Assembly: GCF_024181725.1 (NCBI RefSeq)
Contig: NZ_CP028908.1
Span: 806,001 to 870,000, forward strand
From: Bradyrhizobium sp. WD16
GTDB lineage: Bacteria > Pseudomonadota > Alphaproteobacteria > Rhizobiales > Xanthobacteraceae
Direction of reading: 5' to 3'
DNA length: 64,000 nt
Position 1 is the stretch's first letter, and the number at the start of each line of letters is the position of its first letter. The notes under the pieces are model-generated. The model saw only the letters and a list, made by a program, of their open reading frames with translations. It searched no databases and was not told the DNA's origin. Below, one piece after another: positions 41,745 through 50,491 of the stretch. The position numbers were made by a program, and so were the translations under genes.

Positions 41745-41852
41745 CAGTTGTCGACTTGCCGACATGAACTTGCCGACACCGACTTGCCGACGCGGACTTG
41801 CTGACACCTGGTTTCCGACACTTGGTTTTCGACACTTGGTTTCCGACACGGA
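41745..41852. repeat. Degenerate short tandem repeat before the sulfurtransferase gene
   Basis: The pattern gacttgccgaca / ggtttccgacactt recurs about eight times across 41745-41852 with period 12-18. It fills most of the 151-bp spacer and shows no gene. Confidence 0.7.
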
Positions 41853-41862
41853 GAAACGATCG

Positions 41863-42732
41863 ATGGATTTCGCAAAACCCGAGGCGCTGGTGAGTTCGGA
41901 CTGGCTGGCGGAGCACCTGTCGGATCCGGACCTGCGCATCCTCGACTGCACCTGGTATCACACCAGCACCAACATCGACGGCCGCACCCAGTATCGCGGC
42001 CGCCATCTGCCGGGCGCCGTGCATTTCGACATCGACCACTTCGCCGATAAATCCAGCCCGCTGCCCCACATGCTGCCGAGCGCGGCGGAGTTCGCCACCA
42101 AGGCCGGCCTGCTCGGGATCTCCAGCGACGATCGCGTCGTGGTCTATGACCGGCTGTGCGGCGGCGCCGCCGCGGCGCGGGCGTGGTGGATGTTCCGCGT
42201 GTTCGGCCATGACAAGGTGGCGATGCTCGACGGCGGCTTTGGCAAGTGGGCCAAGGAGAAGAAGCCGACGGAGATGGCGCCGGTGCGGCCGCAGCCGCGC
42301 AGCTTCAAGGCGACGTTCAAACCGGCGCTGGTGCGCACGCTCGGGCAGATGATGAGCAATCTTGCGAGCGGCGGCGAGCAGGTCGTCGACGCCCGAGGGC
42401 CGGCGAAATTCGACGGCACGCAGGACGACGTCTTTCCGGTCAACAAGCTCGGCCACATCCCGGACGCCATCAATCTGCCCTGGGGCGATCTCGTCGACCA
42501 GGACAGCGGTGCCTTGATCGCCCCGGAGGCGATCGCCGCGCGCTTTGCCGCCGCCGGCGTCGATCTCGGCCGCCCCGTGGTGGCGACCTGCGCCTCCGGC
42601 ATCACCTCCTGCATGCTGACGCTGGCACTCTATCTTCTGGGCCACCCCGATGCCGCGGTCTACGACGGCTCCTGGGCCGAATGGGGCGTTGCGGAGGATA
42701 CACCTGCGGTCGCGGCCGCCGCGGCGGCCTGA
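41863..42732 (+). CDS. 3-mercaptopyruvate/thiosulfate sulfurtransferase (two rhodanese domains)
   Basis: The 289-residue protein has two rhodanese domains. The N-terminal one has LDCTWYHTSTNIDGRTQYRGRHLPGAVHFD; the active one has VDARGPAKFDGTQ and the catalytic loop ATCASGITSCMLT. The C-terminus is an Ala run. It donates sulfur, plausibly to FeMo-co or Fe-S assembly, as with nif-linked rhodaneses. It starts the 42-43.3-kb group of genes. Confidence 0.88.
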   Translation: MDFAKPEALVSSDWLAEHLSDPDLRILDCTWYHTSTNIDGRTQYRGRHLPGAVHFDIDHFADKSSPLPHMLPSAAEFATKAGLLGISSDDRVVVYDRLCGGAAAARAWWMFRVFGHDKVAMLDGGFGKWAKEKKPTEMAPVRPQPRSFKATFKPALVRTLGQMMSNLASGGEQVVDARGPAKFDGTQDDVFPVNKLGHIPDAINLPWGDLVDQDSGALIAPEAIAARFAAAGVDLGRPVVATCASGITSCMLTLALYLLGHPDAAVYDGSWAEWGVAEDTPAVAAAAAA

Positions 42733-42749
42733 GCCGAGCGAGGACAGAT

Positions 42750-43013
42750 ATGGACGCGTCGGCAACCGATCTGAACCTGCTGGCCGAAGGGCAGGACTTC
42801 GCCCTGCTCGGCTCCGCCGACGGCCGGCGGTTCGTGCTGCGCTCCAAACCCGATCACTACGCGGCGCATCTCGACGGCGAGGACGCCGCCCGTTTCAAGG
42901 CCGATTACGACATCGTCAGAAATCAGTTCCCGACCTGGGAAGCCGACCAGACCCTGGCGCAGCTCTGGGATCAAGGCGGCTACAGCTGGCTGGCGGCACA
43001 AGAAGGAGAATAG
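42750..43013 (+). CDS. Small uncharacterised protein (87 aa)
   Basis: It reads MDASATDLNLLAEGQDFALL, RRFVLRSKPDHYAAHLDGED and FPTWEADQTLAQLWDQGGYSWLA. It begins 17 bp after the sulfurtransferase stop and ends just before the 104-aa gene, so it is coupled to both. The family is not recognised. Confidence 0.7.
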   Translation: MDASATDLNLLAEGQDFALLGSADGRRFVLRSKPDHYAAHLDGEDAARFKADYDIVRNQFPTWEADQTLAQLWDQGGYSWLAAQEGE

Positions 43014-43015
43014 CG

Positions 43016-43330
43016 ATGGCCGTGCTGATCAAGACGACGCAGGACGGACGCAAGCTCGAGGTCGTCGGCCTTGCGATCTGCCTCGACGGCAAGCTCGAGG
43101 CCTTCGACCTGATCGAGGTCAAGATGCATCCCAACCGGGCGGCGATCCTCAAGGTTGCCCCCGACGCCACCCATATGGCCGGACGCGTCGCGCTGACGCG
43201 CGAGGAGGCCGATATCGTCACCCGCGCCTTCGCCGACACCGAGGCGCAGATCCTGGCCAACCCGATCGCCATCAACGAACGTTTCCGCCTCGCGCTGAAG
43301 TGGAAGGCCTGCTCGGAGGGGATCGAGTAG
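43016..43330 (+). CDS. Small uncharacterised protein (104 aa)
   Basis: It begins MAVLIKTTQDGRKLEVVGLAICLDGKLEAFDLIEVKMHPN and ends LALKWKACSEGIE, with a helical centre. AAGGAG precedes the ATG, 2 bp after the previous stop. The similar size and adjacency to the 87-aa gene suggest a two-subunit unknown. An imperfect hairpin follows. Confidence 0.7.
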   Translation: MAVLIKTTQDGRKLEVVGLAICLDGKLEAFDLIEVKMHPNRAAILKVAPDATHMAGRVALTREEADIVTRAFADTEAQILANPIAINERFRLALKWKACSEGIE

Positions 43331-43352
43331 CGGCTCGGCCGGGATGCCGATG

Positions 43353-43381
43353 CCGGAAAGTCGGAAACATCCGACTTCCGG
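43353..43381 (+). terminator. Inverted repeat after the 104-aa gene
   Basis: CCGGAAaGTCGGA and TCCGACTTCCGG pair with one bulge, 22 bp after the stop. There is no T run. The rest of the 289-bp gap to hspQ shows nothing recognisable. Confidence 0.4.
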
Positions 43382-43619
43382 TGACAAGCCCGGCCATGAC
43401 GAGAATGAAGGTCAAGGTGGATCTTTTCACTTCGTTGTGCCGCCCGGATGCGTGAATCTCGTAGCGCTTTCGCGGAGGACGACAGTCCGTCGGCGCGGAG
43501 CGCCGGGTGAGGGGTGCCGTCGCGACGGCGGCACCGGCAACTCGGGCGGGGCTACGGACTTTATACAGGCTCCGGCATGCCGTCGTGAACGTCAGGCCAC
43601 AGAGCGCCCGCATCCCCGT

Positions 43620-43976
43620 TCAATTCATCACCTGCCCGCGCCAGCGATAGACGCCGCAGTCGTCACGGACGAACATCGCCTCGACGTTGGGATGCTGGAT
43701 CGGCTCGTTCGAGGAATCCGGCTCGAGGCTCTGCTCGGAGACATAGGCCACGAACGGCGTCTGCTCGTGATCGGCGAACAGATAATAGAACGGCTGGTCG
43801 CGACGCTGTTGCGGATCGACCAGCAGCATCGCATGGGTGAACTCGGTTTCGGTGTAGTGCGGGTCGACGTCGAACACCATGCCGCGGATATTGTAGGACC
43901 GGTGCCGTATCACCTGGCCGATGGCAAACTTGGCGACGGCGATCCGCCCCATGGTCAGCGACTTCGGCATGGCCAT
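43620..43976 (-). CDS. HspQ-like haemimethylated-DNA-binding/heat-shock protein
   Basis: The 118-residue protein has the HspQ/YccV pattern: AIGQVIRHRSYNIRGMVFDVDPHY, PFYYLFADHEQTPFVAYVSEQSL and PIQHPNVEAMF. HspQ modulates Lon proteolysis in E. coli. It follows fdxB by 47 bp and ends the nifHDKENX transcript. A nif-linked HspQ could affect turnover of nitrogenase proteins. Start at 43976 has GGGAG upstream. Confidence 0.85.
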   Translation of the reverse strand: MAMPKSLTMGRIAVAKFAIGQVIRHRSYNIRGMVFDVDPHYTETEFTHAMLLVDPQQRRDQPFYYLFADHEQTPFVAYVSEQSLEPDSSNEPIQHPNVEAMFVRDDCGVYRWRGQVMN

Positions 43977-44023
43977 CGACAGCACTCCCACGGCTCGTCG
44001 TCGCGGCCACTCACCGGTCCGGA

Positions 44024-44320
44024 TCAGGCCGCCGCCTGCGCCGCGGCGTGGGTCTGGCAATTGGTCGGACAGACCCGAGCGCAGGCGCCGCAGCCGATAC
44101 AGGCGCCGTCGTCGTTCATCACCATGATCTTCTTTTCGACCTCGTCATCCTCGTCGTCGTCGAGCGCCACCAGTTCGCCATCCTCATTGATGCCCTTGAG
44201 GGTCATCACCTCGCGGCCGCAGACCTTGTAGCAGCGGCCGCAGCCGATGCACTTGCCGGCATCAATGGCGAGCAGGAATTCCGGCTGCCAGAGGCGGCCA
44301 TCGCGGGTGGCATTGGACAT
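44024..44320 (-). CDS. fdxB: Nif-specific ferredoxin III (FdxB)
   Basis: The 98-residue protein has two [4Fe-4S] motifs: CIGCGRCYKVCGRE and CIGCGACARVCPTN, separated by an acidic stretch (ALDDDEDDEVEKK). This is the FdxB arrangement downstream of nifX/DUF269. It is a candidate electron donor for cofactor assembly. Confidence 0.92.
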   Translation of the reverse strand: MSNATRDGRLWQPEFLLAIDAGKCIGCGRCYKVCGREVMTLKGINEDGELVALDDDEDDEVEKKIMVMNDDGACIGCGACARVCPTNCQTHAAAQAAA

Positions 44321-44398
44321 TGGCTGAGCTCGCTATCTCGGGCTGTGGCGTTCCGGCTGGGGTGATCCGACTTGTCTTGATCGGGCGAAATCGGCCGG

Positions 44399-44599
44399 TC
44401 AGGCCGCTTCGAGGGTCTTGAGAACGGCGCGTTTCGCCTCGAGTTCGGCGAAGGCATCGTGGGTCTTCTGGGCCACGCTCAGGATCGACTGCCAGTTCAC
44501 CGGCAGCTCCTCCGACAGGTCGTGGAGGTCCATCTTGGCCTGGATCGCCTTGGCGGAGAGCTTCTTGATTTCGGCCTTGAGGCTTTCGACGTCGCTCAT
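44399..44599 (-). CDS. CCE_0567-type small helical metalloprotein
   Basis: The 66-residue protein is an antiparallel helical hairpin (VESLKAEIKKLSAKAIQAKMDLHDLSEELP, then ILSVAQKTHDAFAELEAKRAVLKTLE), matching the DUF683/CCE_0567 family found in nif operons. It may bind a metal at a dimer interface. It lies between fdxB and the DUF269 gene. Confidence 0.88.
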   Translation of the reverse strand: MSDVESLKAEIKKLSAKAIQAKMDLHDLSEELPVNWQSILSVAQKTHDAFAELEAKRAVLKTLEAA

Positions 44600-44627
44600 G
44601 GAATGTCCTCTGATAATCCGCCGCTGC

Positions 44628-45098
44628 TCAGTAGTCGGCGACGTCGCGGAATTTGCCGATCATCTCGACGCCGGCATTGATGTGCTTGTCACCTTCCTCG
44701 GCGAGCTTGGCGAAGCTGTCGAACCCGAAGCGATGCACATCGCGCAGCTGCTTGTTGACCACGATCAGACGCCCACCGATCAGCACCATGCGGCCGAACC
44801 CTTCATGGCTCATCTTCAGCATCGGCGAGATCATCACGCCGGTGGCGCGCTCGATCGACAGCGCGACGGCGTTGAAGAACAGCTCGAGGCGCCAGATGGT
44901 TTCCGGATCGGGATCGCCGATGATCGGCAGCGCCCGGCGCTTCTCCTTGTCGACGATGTAGGGTTCGAGCAGGTCGAGATCGGGCTTGCTGTCCCAGGCT
45001 CCATGGGAGTCCTGGGCACGCCAGACCTTGATCAACTCCTTGATGAACGGCGCTTCGGCGGGCGAAGCCTGTTCAATCGCGTCAGCGACAGCAGTCAT
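44628..45098 (-). CDS. NifX-associated protein (DUF269)
   Basis: The 156-residue protein has [72 protein letters not shown] and [14 protein letters not shown], the DUF269 core. Found beside nifX across diazotrophs and probably involved in FeMo-co delivery. nifX is 8 bp upstream. Confidence 0.92.
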   Translation of the reverse strand: MTAVADAIEQASPAEAPFIKELIKVWRAQDSHGAWDSKPDLDLLEPYIVDKEKRRALPIIGDPDPETIWRLELFFNAVALSIERATGVMISPMLKMSHEGFGRMVLIGGRLIVVNKQLRDVHRFGFDSFAKLAEEGDKHINAGVEMIGKFRDVADY

Positions 45099-45106
45099 GT
45101 TGGATC

Positions 45107-45502
45107 CTATTCGTCGAAATCGAGAGTACGTTCCTGGCCCTTGGCGAGGGCTTTGCGCAGCCACGGCGGCGGCGTGCCCTTGAGCACACCTTCCAGCTTG
45201 ACGAGCAGATCGGAGATCTCCTCGGGCTGGTTGACCTTCATCGGATGGATGTTGTTGGCGACGACGCGCGCCGCGCCGGAACCGCCGATCGCAGCCACGT
45301 AAAGAATGGCGCAATCCTTGATCGCGTCGATCTTCGGGGCAAGCTTGTCCTCGTTGCCGTCCTCCTTGAGGTCGCCGTCGAACTGGACGGCTTCGAGGAA
45401 GCGGTGGCCGTCCGGCCCGACCTCGTAGATCGCAATATTCTTGGCCCAGCCGAAATGAGCGTCGACCCGCTTGAGATCCTGGGTGGCGAACGCAATCTTC
45501 AT
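45107..45502 (-). CDS. nifX: NifX, FeMo-co precursor carrier
   Basis: The 131-residue protein begins [41 protein letters not shown]. It has the [21 protein letters not shown] loop, the NifX/NafY dinitrogenase-cofactor fold. It shuttles NifB-co or VK-cluster between NifB and NifEN. It follows nifN by 24 bp. Confidence 0.93.
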   Translation of the reverse strand: MKIAFATQDLKRVDAHFGWAKNIAIYEVGPDGHRFLEAVQFDGDLKEDGNEDKLAPKIDAIKDCAILYVAAIGGSGAARVVANNIHPMKVNQPEEISDLLVKLEGVLKGTPPPWLRKALAKGQERTLDFDE

Positions 45503-45526
45503 GTGCCGTCCCTCTCCTGTTGACGC

Positions 45527-46912
45527 TCAGTGCACGTGTGCCGCATGGCCGTGGCCGGGCGCCGCCAGCCCGTCGCGCCAGGTATCGGGCGTGGGCTGAT
45601 GGTTCTCCTCGTGATCGGCCATCACCAGGTTGGCGATCCGGAAAATCAGGTCGCGCGTGCCGCGATAGCCCGCCGAAAGCTGGTGGCCGGCGCCGAGCCG
45701 GTCGAACATCGGCATGCCGGCACGATAGAACGGGATGTGCAGCCTCTCCGCCGCCTGACGTCCATGGGAATGGGTGATGAGCAGGTCGCAGTCCCGCGCC
45801 TTGGCGAGATTCTCGAGATCCTCGAGATCGCCGATCAGCACGTCGTCGGTCTCGACCCGCTCCAGGACCGGCGAATGGGTGGTGGTGACGGCGGCGACCA
45901 CCTTGGTGCCGACTTCGTGCAGCGTGGTGCTGAGATCGAACAGCAGATCTGGCTCGGCGCCGATCGCCAGCCGCCGTCCGCCGAGATGGAAATGAGCGTC
46001 CAGCATGGCGTCGACCAGCTGGCCGCGCTGCCGGCGATATTTCACCGGCACCGGACGCCCGCTGATCTCGCCGAGAAACGCCATCAGCTCATCATTCGGG
46101 CTCAGGCCGGTGATCCGTTCGAACAGACGGTAGGGAACGCCGGTCTTGCGCTGCATCGCCTCGGCGGCGCTGCGCATCTGGGCGCCGAAAGCCAGTGTCC
46201 AGCCGGCATGGCCCATGGTGGCCACTTCCTCGACACCGATGCCGCCGATGGTGGTGGGCGTGAATTCATCCGGGATGTGGCCGTCGAGCGAGCCGGCAAG
46301 GTCCGGCAGGATCGACGGCTCCAGGCCGAAATCCTCGAAGATGGTGCGCAACTCGTCGATATCGCCCGGCGTCAGGTGCGATCCGGGCAGCACGTTGATG
46401 CGATACGGATCGCGCCGCGCCGCCGTCTTCGGCGCCTCGACCAGCACCTCGACCATCCGCGCCACGGTCTTCTCCCAGCCGTCCTGGAAGGCGTCCTTGA
46501 AATCGGGGGTCGAGACATAGACCAGCGGAAACTGCGCCAGATGGGGGTGCTTTTCGCGGATCAGCCTGAGATAGCCCTCGACATCGTCGCCCTTGGTCTC
46601 GGTGACGCCGGTGGAGCAGATGCCGATGATCTCCGGCTTGGTGCGGTTATAGATGTTGATGATCGCCTGCTCGACATTCTCGTAGCCGCCGAGAACGGTC
46701 GCCACCTCGCTCATGGCCGTGGTCTGCAGCGGGATCGCTTCCTTGAAGTGGCGGACGAACAGCACGAGGCCGAACGACGTGCAGCCCTGGGAGCCGTGCA
46801 GCAGCGGCATCGAGCCGCGCAGGCCCATGAAGGCGAGCGCGCCGCCGATCGGCTGGCTCATCTTCAGCGGGTTGACCGCGCAGGCCTTCTTGCCGAGAGT
46901 GACCGTCGCCAT
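45527..46912 (-). CDS. nifN: NifN, FeMo-co scaffold beta subunit
   Basis: The 461-residue protein begins [44 protein letters not shown], the NifN start. It has [17 protein letters not shown] and [25 protein letters not shown]. NifEN completes FeMo-co before transfer to NifDK. The C-terminus is His-rich (GHGHAAHVH). It follows nifE by 5 bp. Confidence 0.95.
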   Translation of the reverse strand: MATVTLGKKACAVNPLKMSQPIGGALAFMGLRGSMPLLHGSQGCTSFGLVLFVRHFKEAIPLQTTAMSEVATVLGGYENVEQAIINIYNRTKPEIIGICSTGVTETKGDDVEGYLRLIREKHPHLAQFPLVYVSTPDFKDAFQDGWEKTVARMVEVLVEAPKTAARRDPYRINVLPGSHLTPGDIDELRTIFEDFGLEPSILPDLAGSLDGHIPDEFTPTTIGGIGVEEVATMGHAGWTLAFGAQMRSAAEAMQRKTGVPYRLFERITGLSPNDELMAFLGEISGRPVPVKYRRQRGQLVDAMLDAHFHLGGRRLAIGAEPDLLFDLSTTLHEVGTKVVAAVTTTHSPVLERVETDDVLIGDLEDLENLAKARDCDLLITHSHGRQAAERLHIPFYRAGMPMFDRLGAGHQLSAGYRGTRDLIFRIANLVMADHEENHQPTPDTWRDGLAAPGHGHAAHVH

Positions 46913-46917
46913 GCCGC

Positions 46918-48591
46918 CTACTCCGCCGCCTGCTGCAGGACCGGTTCGGCGACCTTCTCGGCGAGGATCTCGCGGACGCGGATGGCGCAGCCTCCGCATC
47001 CTCCCGACGCCGCCGTCTGCTGCTTCACGCCCTCGACCGTGGTCAGGCCGTGAGCCGCGATGGCGTCCTCGATGGTGCCGAGATCGACCGACTTGCAGTG
47101 ACAGATCTTCTTGGCCCGCCGGGCGGCCTCGGCGCGAACCGGATCGGCGGCCAGCGCGGCCGCCTCGGCCTCCATCTGGGCCATGGCCGTGGACTGCCAG
47201 TCGGCGCCGGCCCTGGCCCAGGGCGCCGGCTTGCGAACCTCGGCCCAGACCGGATTGAACAGCGCCTTGTCGATCTCGGCGACGAGATTGACCATGCCGA
47301 CATAGCCCATATAGGCGTGGTGGCGCTCCTGGTTGATGTCGAGCCAGGGCATCGAGGCCTTGAGCGCGACGAACTGCGAGCGGCCGCCGGAGAGCATGAT
47401 GTCGGCCCGCGCGTCTTTGAGCATTTTGTACATTTCGCGCGGGGTCATATCCTCGATCATGTGGGCATCCTGCCCCATCAGCTCCTTGATCCGCTCCTTG
47501 TCCTCCTTGGTGGACTTCTTGACGCTGGTGCCGACCAGTTCCAGGCCGGCCTCCTGCAGCGCGGCGACCACCGACCACGACTTCACGCCGCCGGTGATCA
47601 GCAGTACCTTCTTGTTTTTGAAGCGCGGCTTGTAGGGCTCGATAGCCGCCCAGGCGCGGGCCTCCTCGCGGGCGATAAGCGCCTCGGTGCGGTCCATCAA
47701 TTCGCTCGGCGCGCCGCGCTCGATCAGCATCCGCGCGATCTCGCGCAGCGAATCGCTGGTGTCCTCGATGCCGTAGAACGAGCCCTCGAAGAAAGGAATG
47801 CCGTAGCGCTCTTCCATCTTGCGGGCGACATTGATCATGGCCTTGGAGCAGACCATCATCGCCGCCTTGGCGCGGTGGGAATAGGCCACCTCGCGGTAGC
47901 GGCCGTCGCCGGAAATGCAGGCGAAAATGCGGATGCCGAGTTCGTCGAGCAGCGGCTTGACCTGCCACAGCTCCCCGGAGAGGTTGTACTCGCCGATGAT
48001 GTTGAGGTCGTAGGGCGTGGTCTCGTCCGGCTCCTCGGTGCCGATGACGTGCTCGAGCAGCGCTTCGCCGGCGAGCTTGTTGCCGAGATTCTTCGGCCCG
48101 ACAAAGCCGGGCGAATTGATCGGAATGACCGGCTTGCCGAACTTCTCGCGGGCCGCTTTGCACACCGCGTTGATGTCGTCGCCGGTCATGGCCGGAACGC
48201 AGGTCTGGTAGACGAAGACCGCCGGCGGATCGTATTTCTCGATGATTTCCTTGATCGACTTGTAGAGCCGCTTCTCACCGCCGAACACCACGTCGGTCTC
48301 GTTGATGTCGGTCGTGAAGCCGGTGCGCCAGATGTTCGAGCCGGAGGACCTGGCGCCGCGGTTGTCCCAGGAGTTGCCCTCGCAGGCGATCGGGCCATGG
48401 ACCAGATGGGCGACGTCGGTCAACGGCTGCAACGCGATCTTGGCGCCGTCGAAGGCGCAACCGCCGGCCGCTCCGCCCGGCTGGAGCTGCTTGGTACAGC
48501 CCTTCTTGCGCTCGGCCTCGGACTTGTTGGCATTCTTGGCGCAGCCGGGTTCGTTGAAGACGCCCTGGATCGTGGCCGCCAGCGAGCTCAT
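46918..48591 (-). CDS. nifE: NifE with C-terminal BFD-like [2Fe-2S] domain
   Basis: The 557-residue protein has the NifE cluster cysteines (AAGGCAFDGAKIALQ, HGPIACEGNSWDNRG) and FVYQTCVPAMTGDDIN. NifE is usually ~450-480 aa. Here the last ~70 residues read KKICHCKSVDLGTIEDAIAA then TAASGGCGGCAIRVREIL, a BFD-type four-Cys [2Fe-2S] domain. The fusion may deliver electrons to NifEN. Two identical-type palindromes lie between nifK and nifE. Confidence 0.95.
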   Translation of the reverse strand: MSSLAATIQGVFNEPGCAKNANKSEAERKKGCTKQLQPGGAAGGCAFDGAKIALQPLTDVAHLVHGPIACEGNSWDNRGARSSGSNIWRTGFTTDINETDVVFGGEKRLYKSIKEIIEKYDPPAVFVYQTCVPAMTGDDINAVCKAAREKFGKPVIPINSPGFVGPKNLGNKLAGEALLEHVIGTEEPDETTPYDLNIIGEYNLSGELWQVKPLLDELGIRIFACISGDGRYREVAYSHRAKAAMMVCSKAMINVARKMEERYGIPFFEGSFYGIEDTSDSLREIARMLIERGAPSELMDRTEALIAREEARAWAAIEPYKPRFKNKKVLLITGGVKSWSVVAALQEAGLELVGTSVKKSTKEDKERIKELMGQDAHMIEDMTPREMYKMLKDARADIMLSGGRSQFVALKASMPWLDINQERHHAYMGYVGMVNLVAEIDKALFNPVWAEVRKPAPWARAGADWQSTAMAQMEAEAAALAADPVRAEAARRAKKICHCKSVDLGTIEDAIAAHGLTTVEGVKQQTAASGGCGGCAIRVREILAEKVAEPVLQQAAE

Positions 48592-48743
48592 TCGTCTCTC
48601 CTCTCCACCGGATTTGCGGGGTCTTGCTCATTCCGCCCGCCGAGGTCCCGCCACAAGGCGGGATCCGGCGATCGTCGGTTCATTCCAGGGCGCTATCGCG
48701 GCAGATCGGGTCGCGATCGCGCTCTGGCTTACTTATTGCCGGC

Positions 48744-48789
48744 GCATGATCTGATCGGAAAACCGGCATCCACTTTTCCGGATCATGCT
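48744..48789. repeat. 46-bp palindrome, copy 1, nifK-nifE gap
   Basis: gcatgatctgatcggaaaac...ttttccggatcatgc, a strong inverted repeat of the type widespread in Bradyrhizobium-like genomes. It probably forms an mRNA hairpin between nifK and nifE. Confidence 0.8.
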
Positions 48790-48800
48790 CGTTTGTCGGA

Positions 48801-48847
48801 GCATGATCTGATCGGAAAACCGGCGTCCACTTTTCCGGATCATGCTC
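48801..48847. repeat. 46-bp palindrome, copy 2, nifK-nifE gap
   Basis: Near-identical to copy 1, separated by 11 bp and differing at one inner base (ccggcgtcc versus ccggcatcc). It ends 5 bp from the nifK stop codon. Confidence 0.8.
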
Positions 48848-48852
48848 GCACC

Positions 48853-50412
48853 TCAGCGGATGATGTCGAAGCTGTAGTCGGTCTTCGACGGAATGTTGGT
48901 ATTGGCGTCGATGGTGTCGAAGATCTTGTCGAGGATCCGCACCAGGACGTTCAGACCGCCCTGATAGCCCCACACCGGATAGCGATGATGATGGTGGCGA
49001 TCGAAGATCGGGAAGCCGATCCGGATCAGCGGCGTGCCGGTGTCGCGCTCGAGGTACTTGCCGTAGGTGTTGCCGATCAGGAAATCGACCGGCTCGGTGA
49101 ACAGCAGCGAGCGCATGTGCCAGAGATCCTTGCCGGGATAGACGTGGCAGTTCTTGCCGAAGGGCGAGGAAGCGAACAGTGCCTCGACCTTCTCGGCCCA
49201 GCCTTTGGTGCCGTTGGTCGCGAGCACATGGGTCGGCTCGGCACCGACTTCGAGCAGGAAGGCTGCGAGACCGAGGCAGAGATCCGGATCGCCGTAGATC
49301 GCGAACTTCTTGCCATGGATGTGGGCGGCGGAATCGGCGACGGCATCCAGCAGGCGGCCGCGCTCCCTGGCGAGCGCCTCGGGAATCTCCTTGCCGGTGA
49401 TCCGCGACAGCGTCATCAGGAACTCATCGGTGCCGCTGACGCCGATCGGGTGATTGAACGCCGCCACCTCCTGGCCATGGGCCTTGATCAAGGGCAGCGT
49501 CTTCTCGGTGCAGTACTGCTGCATCGAGATGGTCGCCTTGGCATGGACGGCATTGGCGGCATCTTCCAGCGTGGTGCCGCCGTCATACATCCGGAACTCG
49601 CCGTCGGTCGGGGTATCGAACACCTCGCTGTTGTCGGCGAGGATGGTGTATTCGATCCCCATCAGCTCGAAGATCCGCTTGATCTCGCGGATGTTGCCGA
49701 CGGTGTAGCCGTCGAAGCCGCCGATGAAGTTCACCTTCTCGTTCGGTTGACGCTCGAGCTTCGGCGCCGTGCCCGCCTTGCCGTCCCAGAAGTGCTCGAG
49801 GATTCCCTTGAGCGCATTGTCATAGCCCGTGACATGGCTGCCGACGAAGGCCGGGGTATGGGCGAACGGCACGTCGAAATCTGCCGGCACCGAGCCTTTT
49901 TCCTTCGAGGTCTTGATGAAGGCATTGAGGTCGTCGCCGATCACTTCCGCCATGCAGGTGGTCGAGACCGCGATCATCTTCGGCTTGTACATGGAATAGG
50001 TGTTGGCCAGGCCGTCGATCATGTTGTTGAGGCCGCCGAACACCGCGGCGTCCTCGGTCATCGACGACGACACGCAGGAGCTCGGCTCCTTGAAGTGCCG
50101 CGACAGATGGCTGCGGTAATAGGCGACGCAGCCCTGCGAGCCGTGAACGAAGGGCAGCGTGCCCTCGAAGCCGACCGCCGCGAACACCGCGCCGAGCGGC
50201 TGGCAGGCCTTGGCGGGGTTCACGGTCAGCGCCTCGCGGGCGAAATTCTTTTCGCGGTATTCAGGGGTCTTGGCCCATTCGCGAATCCGCTCGACTTCCG
50301 CGGGATCGCGGGGGTTTTCGAACATCTTCTTCTTGTTCGCCAGCATCTGCTGGTATTCCGGACCGCGGAAGAGCTCGAAATGGTCGAGCACGTTGTCGGC
50401 ATTCTGCGTCAT
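48853..50412 (-). CDS. nifK: Nitrogenase MoFe protein beta subunit
   Basis: The 519-residue protein has P-cluster cysteines in [32 protein letters not shown] and [13 protein letters not shown] regions, plus the [13 protein letters not shown] loop. It pairs with NifD to form the catalytic alpha2beta2 tetramer. ATG 50412 gives [17 protein letters not shown], normal length. It follows nifD by 79 bp. Confidence 0.96.
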   Translation of the reverse strand: MTQNADNVLDHFELFRGPEYQQMLANKKKMFENPRDPAEVERIREWAKTPEYREKNFAREALTVNPAKACQPLGAVFAAVGFEGTLPFVHGSQGCVAYYRSHLSRHFKEPSSCVSSSMTEDAAVFGGLNNMIDGLANTYSMYKPKMIAVSTTCMAEVIGDDLNAFIKTSKEKGSVPADFDVPFAHTPAFVGSHVTGYDNALKGILEHFWDGKAGTAPKLERQPNEKVNFIGGFDGYTVGNIREIKRIFELMGIEYTILADNSEVFDTPTDGEFRMYDGGTTLEDAANAVHAKATISMQQYCTEKTLPLIKAHGQEVAAFNHPIGVSGTDEFLMTLSRITGKEIPEALARERGRLLDAVADSAAHIHGKKFAIYGDPDLCLGLAAFLLEVGAEPTHVLATNGTKGWAEKVEALFASSPFGKNCHVYPGKDLWHMRSLLFTEPVDFLIGNTYGKYLERDTGTPLIRIGFPIFDRHHHHRYPVWGYQGGLNVLVRILDKIFDTIDANTNIPSKTDYSFDIIR

Positions 50413-50491
50413 GGAAGCACCCTTGATTTTGTCGTGTGTGTCGGTCCTGACCGCCGACCCCGCCGCCAGAGGGCGGGGCCGGCGATCGTGA

